NCBI GenBank assembly: GCA_964514055.1
Contig: CAZEPB010000006.1
Span: 1-64,000, forward strand
DNA from: SG8-32-3 sp964514055
GTDB taxonomy: Archaea > Thermoproteota > Bathyarchaeia > Bathyarchaeales > Bathycorpusculaceae
Reading direction: 5' to 3'
DNA length: 64,000 nt
Translations under genes and position numbers: made by a program
Shown here: piece by piece, positions 8,031-16,825 of the stretch
How positions within the stretch are numbered: the stretch's first letter is position 1
Layout of the letters: the number at the start of each line of letters is the position of its first letter
Notes under the pieces: model-generated
Database searches by the model: none
What the model was told of the DNA's origin: nothing
What the model saw: only the letters and a program-made list of their open reading frames with translations

Positions 8031-9320
8031 TTAGTCTTTCCAAAGCTCTAGTGCCGTTTTCAGTTCTTTGCGGTTTTCGGCGTATTCTTCTAATGTATTT
8101 CCTTCTATCGTTGCGTCAACGGCTTGCCGCATGGCTGTGGCTCCCGCAAACGTGCCATTAGTGTGACCGTGAATTCCTCCGCCAGCTTGGATGACGAAGT
8201 CTCTTCCAAAAGTCTCCATCAACGCAGGCACCAGTCTGGGATGCAGTCCGCCAGAAGCAACAGGCATAACAGGCTTCAACCCGCTCATCTCAGCTTTTAA
8301 CGCGTCAATGTTTTCCAGAACTTCCTCTCTGGTTTCAGACATTTTTCCCACAACGGTTCCCACATGAAGCTGATCCACACCAATAACTCTCGCCACCTTG
8401 GCTATCACGCACATGGCTATCCCGTGCTTCTGGTTCTTGGTGAACGCAGCGTGACCTGCCCTGTGCGCGTGAATCACCAGTTTGAAGTTCTGATCGCGCA
8501 ATGTTTGCAACGCCGAAAACCCGCATGTAAGAATGTCAACCATCATGTATTCTCCGCCGTGATCCAGCACATAATCAGCTCTTTTCACCATGGTTTCAGT
8601 TTCCGCTGTAACGTTCACCATGTACACTTTGCGCTCTCCCGTTTCCTCTTCCGCCTTGTCCCTGCTCTCCAACGTCTTCACGACCCGCTCTTCAAAGGGA
8701 TTAAACCGCTGACTGCTCAGGTTTTCATCATCCTTAACGATGTCACAGCCGCCAGCCCAAGCCTCATAAGCCACTCGCGCGTGATCCTCGGTTTTTAAGC
8801 CCAGCTTCGGCTTGATTATTGTCCCCACCAACGGACGCTTAGGCACCTTCAGCAACTCCCGAATTCCCCCAATGCCGAACTTGGGACCCTTGAAGCTTTT
8901 CACCAGTTCAGCGGGCAACTCAACGTCGTTAAGCCGCAGATTTTTCAATGCCTTCAGCCCGAAGACGTTTCCCGCCACGCTACTCAAGATGTTAGGCATG
9001 TTTCCCCCCTCAAAAAGCTCCACAGGATAAGCGATTTTCACAATGTTACCTTCTATGCTGAAGACACACGCTGCCAACCGCGCCACATACGGCTCTGCCG
9101 TGGTAAGTTCGGTCCACGTGCCAATGGAGCTTTCAGCGGCTACTCCACCAGCTGCCTCTTTAAGGCTGATGCCTTCTGGCTCCACGTAAAAAGTGCAGAC
9201 AAGATCCGTTTCTGCAGGCTCGTATTCTAAATCAACAAAGTCCAAATACTTCAAAACAGGCTTCCTCTCGTAAGTGTGAATGGCTTTTTGCTTAAAATCT
9301 TTAACTATTCCCTTGCCCAT
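8031..9320 (-). CDS. rbcL: Form III ribulose-1,5-bisphosphate carboxylase (RuBisCO), large subunit
   Basis: 429 residues from the ATG at 9320. The enzyme adds CO2 to ribulose 1,5-bisphosphate giving two 3-phosphoglycerates; archaeal form III enzymes act in AMP salvage. All key residues are visible: Lys170 in GTIIKPKLGL, the carbamylated Lys196 with metal ligands Asp198 and Glu199 in GGCDIVKDDEN, His286 in HAHRAGHAA, His319 in LHVGTVVGKM with loop-6 Lys326, and the phosphate-binding SGGLHP and AGGGIHGH. A longer in-frame extension exists upstream but runs through the divergent AMP phosphorylase gene and is not homologous. No small subunit gene is present, as expected for form III. Confidence 0.95.
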   Translation of the reverse strand: MGKGIVKDFKQKAIHTYERKPVLKYLDFVDLEYEPAETDLVCTFYVEPEGISLKEAAGGVAAESSIGTWTELTTAEPYVARLAACVFSIEGNIVKIAYPVELFEGGNMPNILSSVAGNVFGLKALKNLRLNDVELPAELVKSFKGPKFGIGGIRELLKVPKRPLVGTIIKPKLGLKTEDHARVAYEAWAGGCDIVKDDENLSSQRFNPFEERVVKTLESRDKAEEETGERKVYMVNVTAETETMVKRADYVLDHGGEYMMVDILTCGFSALQTLRDQNFKLVIHAHRAGHAAFTKNQKHGIAMCVIAKVARVIGVDQLHVGTVVGKMSETREEVLENIDALKAEMSGLKPVMPVASGGLHPRLVPALMETFGRDFVIQAGGGIHGHTNGTFAGATAMRQAVDATIEGNTLEEYAENRKELKTALELWKD

Positions 9321-9362
9321 TCTAACTGTTGTGAACTCTATGGAGCTTGTAGCTGAAGTTTT
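9289..9362. promoter_or_regulatory. Overlapping divergent promoters of RuBisCO and AMP phosphorylase
   Basis: The two starts (9320 minus, 9340 plus) are separated by only 19 bases. A TATA-like CTTAAAATC at about 9291-9299, inside the RuBisCO coding region, is placed to start the AMP phosphorylase transcript near its ATG. On the other strand GTTTAAAAC at about 9352-9360, inside the AMP phosphorylase coding region, is placed for RuBisCO. Both transcripts would be nearly leaderless. These are predictions from position and sequence. Confidence 0.5.
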
Positions 9363-10884
9363 AAACATAACGGCTGGCGGAAAACGAATCGCCATCCTAG
9401 GCGAAGAAACCGCAAGCCTACTCGGCGTGCACTCCTCAGACAGGATACGCGTCACATACGGCGACCAGCAGATAATCGCCATAGCCAACCTCGCCACCCA
9501 TTTCCCGAAAAACCACATCGGTCTTTACGAGGAAATCTCAGAGGCGCTTGGATTAAAAAGCGACGAAACAGTAACCGTGCAGTTGGCCAAGCTTCCCGAG
9601 TCCCTCAGATACGTGCGAGCCAAAATACGCGGCGAAAGACTACGCGAACACGACATGGTAACCATAGTCAAAGACGTGGTGGAACGGCATCTGAGCGAAG
9701 TGGAAATCGCCGCTTTCTTGACCGCCCTCAAAATTCACGGATTAAGCATGGGCGAAAACGAAGCCCTATCCCGCGCTATGGTGAAAACCGGCGAGACACT
9801 TGATTTCGGCGAAGCACCAATACTTGATAAGCACAGCATCGGCGGACTACCAGGAGACAAGACATCCCTGCTCGTGGTTCCGATAGTAGCAGCTGCTGGC
9901 TTTACAATTCCCAAGACATCTTCGCGAGCGGTGACGTCTCCCGCGGGAACCGCTGACCGCGTCGAAACCCTGTGCCCCGTAAACCTGTCCATCAGCGAGA
10001 TAAAGGCTGTGGTGGACAAGACAAACGGCTGTCTAGTTTGGGGTGGAGCCTTGGATTTGGCGCCAGCTGACGACCTGTTCATTCAAGTTGAATATCCTCT
10101 TGGGATTGACCCGTTGCTTTTGCCTTCGATCATGAGCAAGAAGAAAGCCATAGGAGCCACCCACATCGCAATTGACATTCCAACAGGTAACGGCGCCAAA
10201 ATCAAGAGCATGACAGAAGCGTACACGTTGGCTTCCGACTTTGTAGACTTGGGCATGCGTTTGGGCTTGCACATTCAGTGCGCGTTGACCTTCGGAGAGC
10301 AACCTCTAGGTTGTGCTGTCGGACCTGCACTTGAAGCGCAAGAGGCGTTGACGGCTCTCATGGGTACTGGTCCTGCTGATCTAAAAGAAAAGGCAGTCAG
10401 CCTAGCGAGTATGCTTTTCGGAATGGTAGGTGTTGAAGGCGGACGGGAAAAAGCCGAACACATGTTACAGTCTGGAAGGGCGGAAAGGAAACTGCGAGAA
10501 ATAATAGAGGCTCAGGGTGGGAACCCTCGGGTAAAGCCTGATGAGATACCTGTAGGCGACAAGAAAGCGGAGTTAACCTCGAACCAAGCTGGCAGAGTCT
10601 TATGGATCAGCACCGAGGACATAATTCATATCGCGCGTGAGGCTGGTGCACCCAGAGAGAAGGGTGCTGGAGTGGTGCTTAAGGCGAAGCTAGGTGAAGC
10701 CGTAAAGAAAGACAGTGTGCTCTTGGAGATACATGCTGAAAGAAGCGGCAAGTTAGAATCGGCGTTGGAGCTTGCGAAGAGGCTTCAGCCCATTGTGCTG
10801 AGCAAGAGAGCTGAAGAGCGAATGCTTTTGGATCGGGTTCCCGAGAAAATTGCTGACGAGAAGCCGTTTATGCTGGAAAGGTGA
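9340..10884 (+). CDS. deoA: AMP phosphorylase
   Basis: 514 residues of the thymidine/pyrimidine phosphorylase superfamily with the archaeal N-terminal extension (about 85 residues) that marks AMP phosphorylase. It splits AMP with phosphate into adenine and ribose 1,5-bisphosphate. Signature residues are visible: LDKHSIGGLPGDKTSLLVVPI (phosphate and sugar binding), TSSRAVTSPAGTADRVE, and the C-terminal alpha/beta domain with APREKGAGVVL. I chose the ATG at 9340, beginning MELVAEVLNI, because homologues start there and the longer frame would overlap RuBisCO. With the isomerase at 2568 and RuBisCO it completes the AMP pathway. Confidence 0.92.
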   Translation: MELVAEVLNITAGGKRIAILGEETASLLGVHSSDRIRVTYGDQQIIAIANLATHFPKNHIGLYEEISEALGLKSDETVTVQLAKLPESLRYVRAKIRGERLREHDMVTIVKDVVERHLSEVEIAAFLTALKIHGLSMGENEALSRAMVKTGETLDFGEAPILDKHSIGGLPGDKTSLLVVPIVAAAGFTIPKTSSRAVTSPAGTADRVETLCPVNLSISEIKAVVDKTNGCLVWGGALDLAPADDLFIQVEYPLGIDPLLLPSIMSKKKAIGATHIAIDIPTGNGAKIKSMTEAYTLASDFVDLGMRLGLHIQCALTFGEQPLGCAVGPALEAQEALTALMGTGPADLKEKAVSLASMLFGMVGVEGGREKAEHMLQSGRAERKLREIIEAQGGNPRVKPDEIPVGDKKAELTSNQAGRVLWISTEDIIHIAREAGAPREKGAGVVLKAKLGEAVKKDSVLLEIHAERSGKLESALELAKRLQPIVLSKRAEERMLLDRVPEKIADEKPFMLER

Positions 10885-10898
10885 TAAAAAAGGAGGGT

Positions 10899-11594
10899 TT
10901 AGCGGGCTCTCGATCTTACTCTTGGTTCAAGTAGGGTCCAAAGCCACTCCACGAATTCCCTGAGATTCTTCGTCTGTATGTGAACTTCTCCTGGACCCGT
11001 GATCTGCGTGACTAAGCCTTCTCCGCCCAGCAACGTTTCTTTCAGTCCGCCGAACTTGGTGACTTTGTAGCTGCACGAGGCACTGAAGCCGACTAAGTGA
11101 AAGTTGTCAACTACCAGCGTTTGCCCCGCTTCCAGAGTGTGCGTGTCTATGGCGCCGAAAGTGTTGATGAATAACTGCCCGTTTCCCGTTGCCTTCAGCA
11201 TGAATAAGCCTTGTCCGAACAGTCCTTTGGTGAAGCCTTCCCATTTCACGTCCAAGTCTATGCCCTGCGTTGACGCTATGTAAGCGGATTTCTGTATTAT
11301 GAAGCCTTGGTCTGGTTTTATTTCCAGCTTTTCTATGTCACCCACTGGTGCCGCGACTAAACCTACCTCTCCAGCACCTCTTTCCGCCACGTAATCGTTC
11401 ACCCAGAAGGATTGACCGCCAAATATCGTGAGTCCTAAGCTGCCTAGCAGGCTTTTTTCTCTTTTACGTGTGTGTGCTTCTATGGTTGGGTCCATGTAAG
11501 TCAATGCGCCTGACTCAGCCGTTATGGTTTCGCCTTGGTCCAAGCTTACAACAAGCAGTGCGTAAGACGGTTTATACTTGATCTCGTACTTCAT
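10899..11594 (-). CDS. AIM24/TIGR00266 family protein
   Basis: 231 residues matching the AIM24 (DUF124) family: MKYEIKYKPSYALLVVSLDQGETITAESGALTYMDP at the start, then a repeated beta pattern with GGQSFWVNDY, LEIKPDQGFIIQKSAYIAS and LLGGEGLVTQITGPGEVHIQT near the end. Family structures form a trimeric beta-barrel; the biochemical role is not established outside mitochondria. It is convergent with AMP phosphorylase and transcribed alone. Length and start agree with the family. Confidence 0.85.
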   Translation of the reverse strand: MKYEIKYKPSYALLVVSLDQGETITAESGALTYMDPTIEAHTRKREKSLLGSLGLTIFGGQSFWVNDYVAERGAGEVGLVAAPVGDIEKLEIKPDQGFIIQKSAYIASTQGIDLDVKWEGFTKGLFGQGLFMLKATGNGQLFINTFGAIDTHTLEAGQTLVVDNFHLVGFSASCSYKVTKFGGLKETLLGGEGLVTQITGPGEVHIQTKNLREFVEWLWTLLEPRVRSRAR

Positions 11595-11729
11595 TCGAGT
11601 GTATCTCCAGCTTAGACATTAAGTGCATGGTGCCAAATAAGCTTAATTTGAATTTTACCGTTTTTTGTTTCTGCTGGATGCCCACAAACACATATAAGCT
11701 GCCTCATTAAACTTGTTGCTGTGATCCGA

Positions 11730-12011
11730 ATGGTTGAAATTACACGGTTATTCTGGAAGAGAGTTGTCACTTCAGACGCTTTTGTGCTGGGAGAAATACA
11801 TAGTGCGGTCTTGGACCTTGACACTTGGAAGTTAACGAGTTTTTACGTTGCTTTGAATGATGAAGCCGCAAAGAGGCTGGGCTTCGAAAGCCCTTTCTTG
11901 GGCAAAGTGATGGTTTGCCTGCCCGTATCTGTTGTGAAATCCATTAAGGATACCGCGGTTCTAAACAAAACGTTTGATGAGCTTCAAGAACTCAAAGAGT
12001 GCAAACCCTAA
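11730..12011 (+). CDS. PRC-barrel domain protein
   Basis: 93 residues from the ATG at 11730 (a GTG at 11721 is also in frame). The pattern ITRLFWKRVVTSDAFVLGEIHSAVLDLDTWKLTSFYVALND fits a PRC-barrel, the small beta-barrel seen in photosynthetic reaction centre H subunits, RimM and many archaeal single-domain proteins, where it mediates protein contacts. A TATA-like ATATAAGC lies near 11692. No partner domain is attached, and the function here is unknown. Confidence 0.7.
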   Translation: MVEITRLFWKRVVTSDAFVLGEIHSAVLDLDTWKLTSFYVALNDEAAKRLGFESPFLGKVMVCLPVSVVKSIKDTAVLNKTFDELQELKECKP

Positions 12012-12035
12012 CAGCCATTCTGTTCCATCTATGTT

Positions 12036-12458
12036 TTACGTCGTTGCAACTCTTGGTCTGTAGCTTATGGCGAATGCGCCGCCGATTATACCCAATAGTG
12101 CACCTATGAAGAAGCCGCCCATGCCCACGAAGCTGATTGCCGAGAAGACGATTATGACGGTGCCCCACATTACATGCTCTTGTGGATGCGCCCTCAGCAT
12201 TGCCGCGCCAATCACCATGATGACGCCCGACACCAAGCCTACGATGGAAATGACCGCCAAGAACTCGGTGGAGCCGCCGTAGATGCCCATGAAATCATGG
12301 TAGCCGCCCATCATTCCAGTCATCCAGCCGCCGATTCCGTCCCAATATGGACCATAAAGCGCAAACATTACGAGGGACAATAGACTGTACAGTAGCACTA
12401 TTAAGCCGCCTATGAGAGATAGAATGTACGAGGTTGTTGGACCCTGATTTGTTCCCAT
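12036..12458 (-). CDS. Hypothetical four-helix membrane protein
   Basis: 140 residues with four membrane helices at about 13-35, 65-85, 97-113 and 115-132. A Gly/Met/Tyr-rich loop (DGIGGWMTGMMGGYHDFMGIYGG) lies between helices 1 and 2. The start is the ATG at 12458, with a GGTGAC ribosome binding site 8 bases upstream; a TTG directly before it is less likely. The overall look recalls small DUF4064-like or DUF308-like membrane proteins, but I cannot place it. Its promoter region is shared with the 3' side of the TPP enzyme gene. Confidence 0.6.
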   Translation of the reverse strand: MGTNQGPTTSYILSLIGGLIVLLYSLLSLVMFALYGPYWDGIGGWMTGMMGGYHDFMGIYGGSTEFLAVISIVGLVSGVIMVIGAAMLRAHPQEHVMWGTVIIVFSAISFVGMGGFFIGALLGIIGGAFAISYRPRVATT

Positions 12459-12507
12459 CAAAAAGTCACCTATTTAGTTATGTACTTTCAAAGGTTTATA
12501 TTTACCT

Positions 12508-14262
12508 TTATATGAACCGCCTTGGATCCGTGTCGATGTCAACTATTGTTGGTTTTTTCGTGGAAAGCGCTTTGTCAACCGCCGCCTTCAGCTCACTCGG
12601 TTCTGTCACTTTGATTCCTGTTCCGCCAGAATGCTCTGCAAAAGCCGCGAAGTTGTAGTTGTACAGCTCGGTCTGCCAGCTCTGGTAGCCTTCCACTTTC
12701 TGTTCCTGCTTTATCATGCCTAAGCTTTGGTTGTTCAGAACGAAAACTTTCACAGGCATCCTGTACTTGAGCACGGTCAGAAAGTCTTCCATGACCATTG
12801 AGAAGCCGCCATCACCCGCTATGCACACGATCTGCTTGTCTGGGTATGCGAGTGCTGCTGCCATGGCACCTGGTAAGCCGAAGCCCATCGTTGCCAAGTA
12901 GCCGCTCATCACCATCTTCTGCGTCTTTTTCATCTGGAAGTTTCTTCCGAACCACCAGCAGTTCTCACCCACATCTAACGATATTACGGCGTCATCTGCG
13001 ATTTTTTCGTTTAAAACTTTCATTACGTATGGCGGTCGAATAGGCTTCAAGGATGCATCAGCTTCTCGCTGCAGTTGCTTTATCCATTCTTGCTTTAGCT
13101 GCGCAATCTCATTTAGGTAAGCCGTGTTTTGTTTTTCTTTCACTTTCTCGGTTAGCTTCGGGATGAGCACGGCGCTGTTGCCGAGCAAGCCCACCTCAAC
13201 TGGATAGTTCTTTGCAATCATCTTCATGTTGATGTCGATTTGCACGGTTTTCTTTTCAGGAATCTGCGTTAACTCAGAAAAAGAGGAGCCAATGACAATG
13301 AGCAAGTCTGATTTGCGAACGAGCGTTGCGGCTGCCGTTGATCCGATGCCGCCGTGGCTGCCCGCGTATAACGCGTGGTCTTCGTCTATGACTCCTTTCG
13401 CTCTGAAAGTGGTTATTATCGGCGCGGAAATTTTCGTGGCTAACTTCAGCAGTTTGGTTCCCTGTCCCATGGCGCCGAATCCTGCGATTATCGCGGTTCT
13501 CTCCGATTCATCAATTGTCCGTGCAGCTTTTTCAATGAGCGCGTCTTCTTGGCTGAATGACAGGTTCGGCATTCTTCCTTCAAGCGGAAGTATACGTGCT
13601 TCGTAAGGCAGTTTTTGCACGTCGTTGGGGATTCCGATGTGGGCTACGCCTCGGTCAAGCAGCGCATGCCTCATTGCCAGCGTAGCCAGCGTTGTGGTTT
13701 GATTTGGGGACATGAGGATCTTGTTGAATACGCATATAGGCTCGAAGAACGAGTATTGGTCGATTTCCTGAACCGATCCAGGTCCCATAAGCTGTCGAGC
13801 GACCAATCCAGTTAGGGCAAGGACTGGCGAGCGGTCTAAGCTTGCGTCGTACAAGCCTGTGGCGAGGTTGGTTGCGCCTGGTCCTGAAACACCTAAACAG
13901 GCGGCGACGTGTCCTGTGAGTTTTCCATAAGCCGAAGCCATAAACGCCGCGGTTTGCTCGTGTCTAACTTGCAGGTACTGGACTTTGTCGTTTTTTCTTA
14001 TTGCTTCTACGACGCCCAAGGTTGAGGTGCCTGGGATTCCGAAGACGTATTGGACTCCCCACTCCGCGATTTGGGCTATTAGAACGTCTGAGACGTTGGT
14101 TCCCTTCTTTTCCTCTTCCGCTTTGCCCGCTAAGAGCACAAAGGCGCTTTTTGGTGCGCCGCAGACAGGGCACACCCACTCTTTCGGCAAATCGCTGAAG
14201 TTCACTTTTTCTTTCGCTTCATCATAAACATAATTACAAACTGTGCACCTGAATTTTGCCAT
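12508..14262 (-). CDS. Rubredoxin-fused thiamine-diphosphate enzyme (pyruvate oxidase/acetolactate synthase-like)
   Basis: 584 residues. Residues 1-45 are a rubredoxin (Cys6, Cys9, Cys31, Cys34; FRCTVCNYVYDE ... LPKEWVCPVCGAPKSAF), an electron carrier with one Fe(Cys)4 site. From about residue 55 it is a complete three-domain TPP enzyme: GVQYVFGIPG, the catalytic Glu102 in VRHEQTAAFMA, a central FAD/nucleotide-type domain, and the TPP/Mg motif GDGGFSMVMEDF ... NNQSLGM near 490-525. Acetolactate synthase uses no external electrons, so the rubredoxin points to an oxidative reaction such as pyruvate or another 2-oxoacid decarboxylation-oxidation. It is divergent from thioredoxin reductase. The substrate is not determined. 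Confidence 0.8.
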   Translation of the reverse strand: MAKFRCTVCNYVYDEAKEKVNFSDLPKEWVCPVCGAPKSAFVLLAGKAEEEKKGTNVSDVLIAQIAEWGVQYVFGIPGTSTLGVVEAIRKNDKVQYLQVRHEQTAAFMASAYGKLTGHVAACLGVSGPGATNLATGLYDASLDRSPVLALTGLVARQLMGPGSVQEIDQYSFFEPICVFNKILMSPNQTTTLATLAMRHALLDRGVAHIGIPNDVQKLPYEARILPLEGRMPNLSFSQEDALIEKAARTIDESERTAIIAGFGAMGQGTKLLKLATKISAPIITTFRAKGVIDEDHALYAGSHGGIGSTAAATLVRKSDLLIVIGSSFSELTQIPEKKTVQIDINMKMIAKNYPVEVGLLGNSAVLIPKLTEKVKEKQNTAYLNEIAQLKQEWIKQLQREADASLKPIRPPYVMKVLNEKIADDAVISLDVGENCWWFGRNFQMKKTQKMVMSGYLATMGFGLPGAMAAALAYPDKQIVCIAGDGGFSMVMEDFLTVLKYRMPVKVFVLNNQSLGMIKQEQKVEGYQSWQTELYNYNFAAFAEHSGGTGIKVTEPSELKAAVDKALSTKKPTIVDIDTDPRRFI

Positions 14263-14403
14263 ACGAAAACCTCAAAAAATTTTGTCAATACTTCAATTGT
14301 TCTTCGCTCTTATGTGCTTTTCTAGAAGTCGTGCCACCCACTGATTATGAGCCAAATAAAATCTTAGCTCCAAAATCCGAACAGAGAAAGCAACCATTCA
14401 ATG

Positions 14404-14442
14404 TATATAAAAGGGAGGGGGTAGTCTCCGCGAGCAACTAGC
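14404..14442 (+). repeat. Dispersed TATA-containing element, copy 2 (long-G subtype)
   Basis: The core TATATAAAAGGGAGGGGGTA is followed by GTCTCCGCGAGCAACTAG. The left flank has TTCAATG, like other copies (TTCAA next to the TATA). It points towards trxB, but trxB has its own closer TATA-like TTCATAAATC near 14475-14485, so the element need not be the trxB promoter. Confidence 0.75.
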
Positions 14443-14524
14443 TTCAGGCAGGCACCGTACGCGTTCTCCGAATAATTCATAAATCGCCCCGCACCAATTA
14501 TCCCGTTTAAAGAGTTGTCTGAGC

Positions 14525-15457
14525 ATGGAAAGCTGGGAACTTATTATAATCGGCGCTGGTGCTGCTGGCTTAGCCGCTGGAATCTACGGCGCTAGAAGTG
14601 GACTAAAAACCTTGATTATTGATGAAAAACTGGCGGGTGGAACCACTGCTGATGCTCCAGTTGTGGAGAATTACCCCGGTTTCTCCCAGATTGGCGGTGG
14701 TGAACTGGCAGAAAAGATGGTGGTTCACTGCAGAAAAGTGGGCGTAACCATTCATGAAATTGAAACCGTGACTGGCTTAGAGCTTGCAGGGGAACGTAAA
14801 ATCGTGAAAACCAGCCGAGCAGCCTATGAAGCCAACGCGGTCATTGTCGCCACAGGTTCTCATTACCGCGAGATCGGGGTTAAAGGTGAAAAAGAATTTC
14901 GTGGAAAAGGCGTAAGCTACTGTGGCGTCTGCGATGGACCGTTCTTTAAAGGCAAACGAGTGCTCGTGATCGGAGGCGGCAACTCCGCAGCCACAACCAC
15001 TCTTTACCTTTCTGGCATCGCTGCCGAAGTCGTGGTGACTCACCGCAGGGACGCTTTTCGTGCTGAAGAAGCCCTCGTGAAGGACATAGCTTCCAAAGAG
15101 AACGTGCAGGTTTTCTGGAACACCGAAGTCAAAGAAATCAAAGGTGAGAAACTTGTCACCAAAGTCGTCTTGTATCACAACAAGGCAGGAGAAACCAAGG
15201 AAATACCGGTTGACGCCGTTTTTGTTCAAGTAGGAGAAGCGCCGAACAGTCATATCGCCCGAGATGCTGGCATCCAAGTTGACGACGCAGGCTACATCAA
15301 AACCGACATCTTCCAGCGAACTAACGTGGCAGGAGTTTACGCGGCTGGCGACGTGACGAATCATCCCGTCAAACAGGTTGGAACTGCCGTTGGTCAAGGC
15401 ATCACCGCAGCCCTCGAAGCATACAGCTATGTTCGACGACCTTATTACCGAAAATAG
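14525..15457 (+). CDS. trxB: Thioredoxin reductase-like flavoprotein
   Basis: 310 residues with the full layout of low-molecular-weight thioredoxin reductase: FAD site GAGAAGLAAGIYGARSG, redox pair in CGVCDG (about Cys138/Cys141), NAD(P)H site GGGNSAATT followed by HRRDAFRA, and the closing FAD segment GVYAAGDVTNHPVKQ. It passes electrons from a reduced nicotinamide to a thioredoxin-like protein. HRR after the second glycine motif suggests NADPH. The gene is 110 bases upstream of the polyferredoxin-Nfn cluster and may be co-regulated with it. Confidence 0.9.
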   Translation: MESWELIIIGAGAAGLAAGIYGARSGLKTLIIDEKLAGGTTADAPVVENYPGFSQIGGGELAEKMVVHCRKVGVTIHEIETVTGLELAGERKIVKTSRAAYEANAVIVATGSHYREIGVKGEKEFRGKGVSYCGVCDGPFFKGKRVLVIGGGNSAATTTLYLSGIAAEVVVTHRRDAFRAEEALVKDIASKENVQVFWNTEVKEIKGEKLVTKVVLYHNKAGETKEIPVDAVFVQVGEAPNSHIARDAGIQVDDAGYIKTDIFQRTNVAGVYAAGDVTNHPVKQVGTAVGQGITAALEAYSYVRRPYYRK

Positions 15458-15567
15458 AGGGAAAACATTATATCATCCAAAAGCACTTTTCATGCTTTCA
15501 TAAGCATAAGCTGATACGCTTACGGCTTGGAAAAACGTCAAGCGGAACAGTGAAAGAGGTTTCGAGA

Positions 15568-16779
15568 ATGAGTGAAGAATGTCTCGCTGCAGTAGAAATT
15601 AACCAAGATTTATGTAGTCGATGTCTCGTTTGCCATTCAGTTTGCCCCTATGAAGCCATAAACTATGACAAGGAAGCGGACAAGGTAGAAATAGACATAC
15701 AGAAATGTCAGGTCTGCGGCATATGTCCCAGCGCTTGTCCGGTTGCCGCCATAGAAGTTGCCTATTACGATTATGATCACTTGGTGGATTACGTGGATTG
15801 TGTGAGAAAGAAAGTTGATAGTGACACGCTTGTTTTGATGTGTCGCGGAAACTCTCCTTCCACATGCGAAACCGAAGAGATTCTGGCAGAGCAAGGCATC
15901 TGCGTCGATAACTACATCCCGTTACGTTTACCCTGTTCGGGAAGAATCCCAACAGACTTTATATTCAAAACGTTAAGCTCAGGCGTGAAGAACATAGTTT
16001 CAATCCAGTGTGAAGACCCGTTTTGCCGCTACAAAGAAGGCACAAAGATCAACACGAGACGGTTCCAGTTGACTCGTAACGTTTTGGAACAGCTAGGATA
16101 CGACAAAAACGCGTTGAAAGTGGTGAAGTACTCCAGAAAAGCGGTTTACGACACCACGAAATGCGTGGGCTGCGACAAATGCGTTTTCATCTGCCCGTAT
16201 GACGCTATAACGGCTGAGGCTTTTGCCACACCGAACATCGACGAGGAGAAATGTGTGGGCTGTGGTGCTTGTGCATTGGTCTGTCCGCATCAAGCTATCG
16301 AAGTTAAGGGCTTTGAGTTTGAAAACGTTCTGCAGCGTTACGGTGAAGCAGCGTCTAAGCTGAAAGCTGAGCGCAAGGAGCCAGCGCTTCTGGCGTTCGT
16401 CTGCCAATGGTCAGAGTTCCCAACGCTGGACAATCCTGACAGCGTGCTTAAAGGCAAGAACGCCATGGCTTTGGAGGTTCCCTGCTTCAAAGGGATGGAT
16501 CCGGTTCACGTCATCAACGCCTTAAAATGCGGTTTTGACGGTGTAATGGCAGTGGTGTGTTCCGCTGACGACTGCAAGCTTGAAGAGGGCAGAGACACCG
16601 CAGAACGCAACTTGGGCGTGCTGAAGGACGCGCTGAAAAAGATGAATCTGCTTGACCGTTTCGAGTATTATGAGGCTTCACCAAGGTGCGAAGGCGATTT
16701 TAAGAAGGCGCTTGACGCTTTTTACGCAAAGCTTGCGGCTATGCCTCAGCGTAAAGTCATAGTTACGGAGGCGAAATGA
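15568..16779 (+). CDS. Polyferredoxin with two MvhD/FlpD-type domains (Hdr-related electron transfer subunit)
   Basis: 403 residues from the ATG at 15568 (a GTG at 15550 is possible). Two 2x[4Fe-4S] ferredoxin modules are visible: residues about 13-65 (CSRCLVCHSVCP, CQVCGICPSACP) and about 195-245 (CVGCDKCVFICP, CVGCGACALVCP). Each is followed by a MvhD/FlpD-like domain with its cysteine pattern (MCRGNSP ... LPCSG ... IQCEDPFCRYKEG; FVCQW ... VPCFKG ... VVCSADDCKLEEG). MvhD links hydrogenase or formate dehydrogenase to heterodisulfide reductase. The duplicated module next to NfnAB is unusual. Its stop is coupled to nfnA (ATGA overlap at 16776). Confidence 0.8.
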   Translation: MSEECLAAVEINQDLCSRCLVCHSVCPYEAINYDKEADKVEIDIQKCQVCGICPSACPVAAIEVAYYDYDHLVDYVDCVRKKVDSDTLVLMCRGNSPSTCETEEILAEQGICVDNYIPLRLPCSGRIPTDFIFKTLSSGVKNIVSIQCEDPFCRYKEGTKINTRRFQLTRNVLEQLGYDKNALKVVKYSRKAVYDTTKCVGCDKCVFICPYDAITAEAFATPNIDEEKCVGCGACALVCPHQAIEVKGFEFENVLQRYGEAASKLKAERKEPALLAFVCQWSEFPTLDNPDSVLKGKNAMALEVPCFKGMDPVHVINALKCGFDGVMAVVCSADDCKLEEGRDTAERNLGVLKDALKKMNLLDRFEYYEASPRCEGDFKKALDAFYAKLAAMPQRKVIVTEAK

Positions 16780-16825
16780 AACGTACGAAATAGTAGCCAC
16801 TAAGGAGCTTGCTCCTAAAGAAAAG

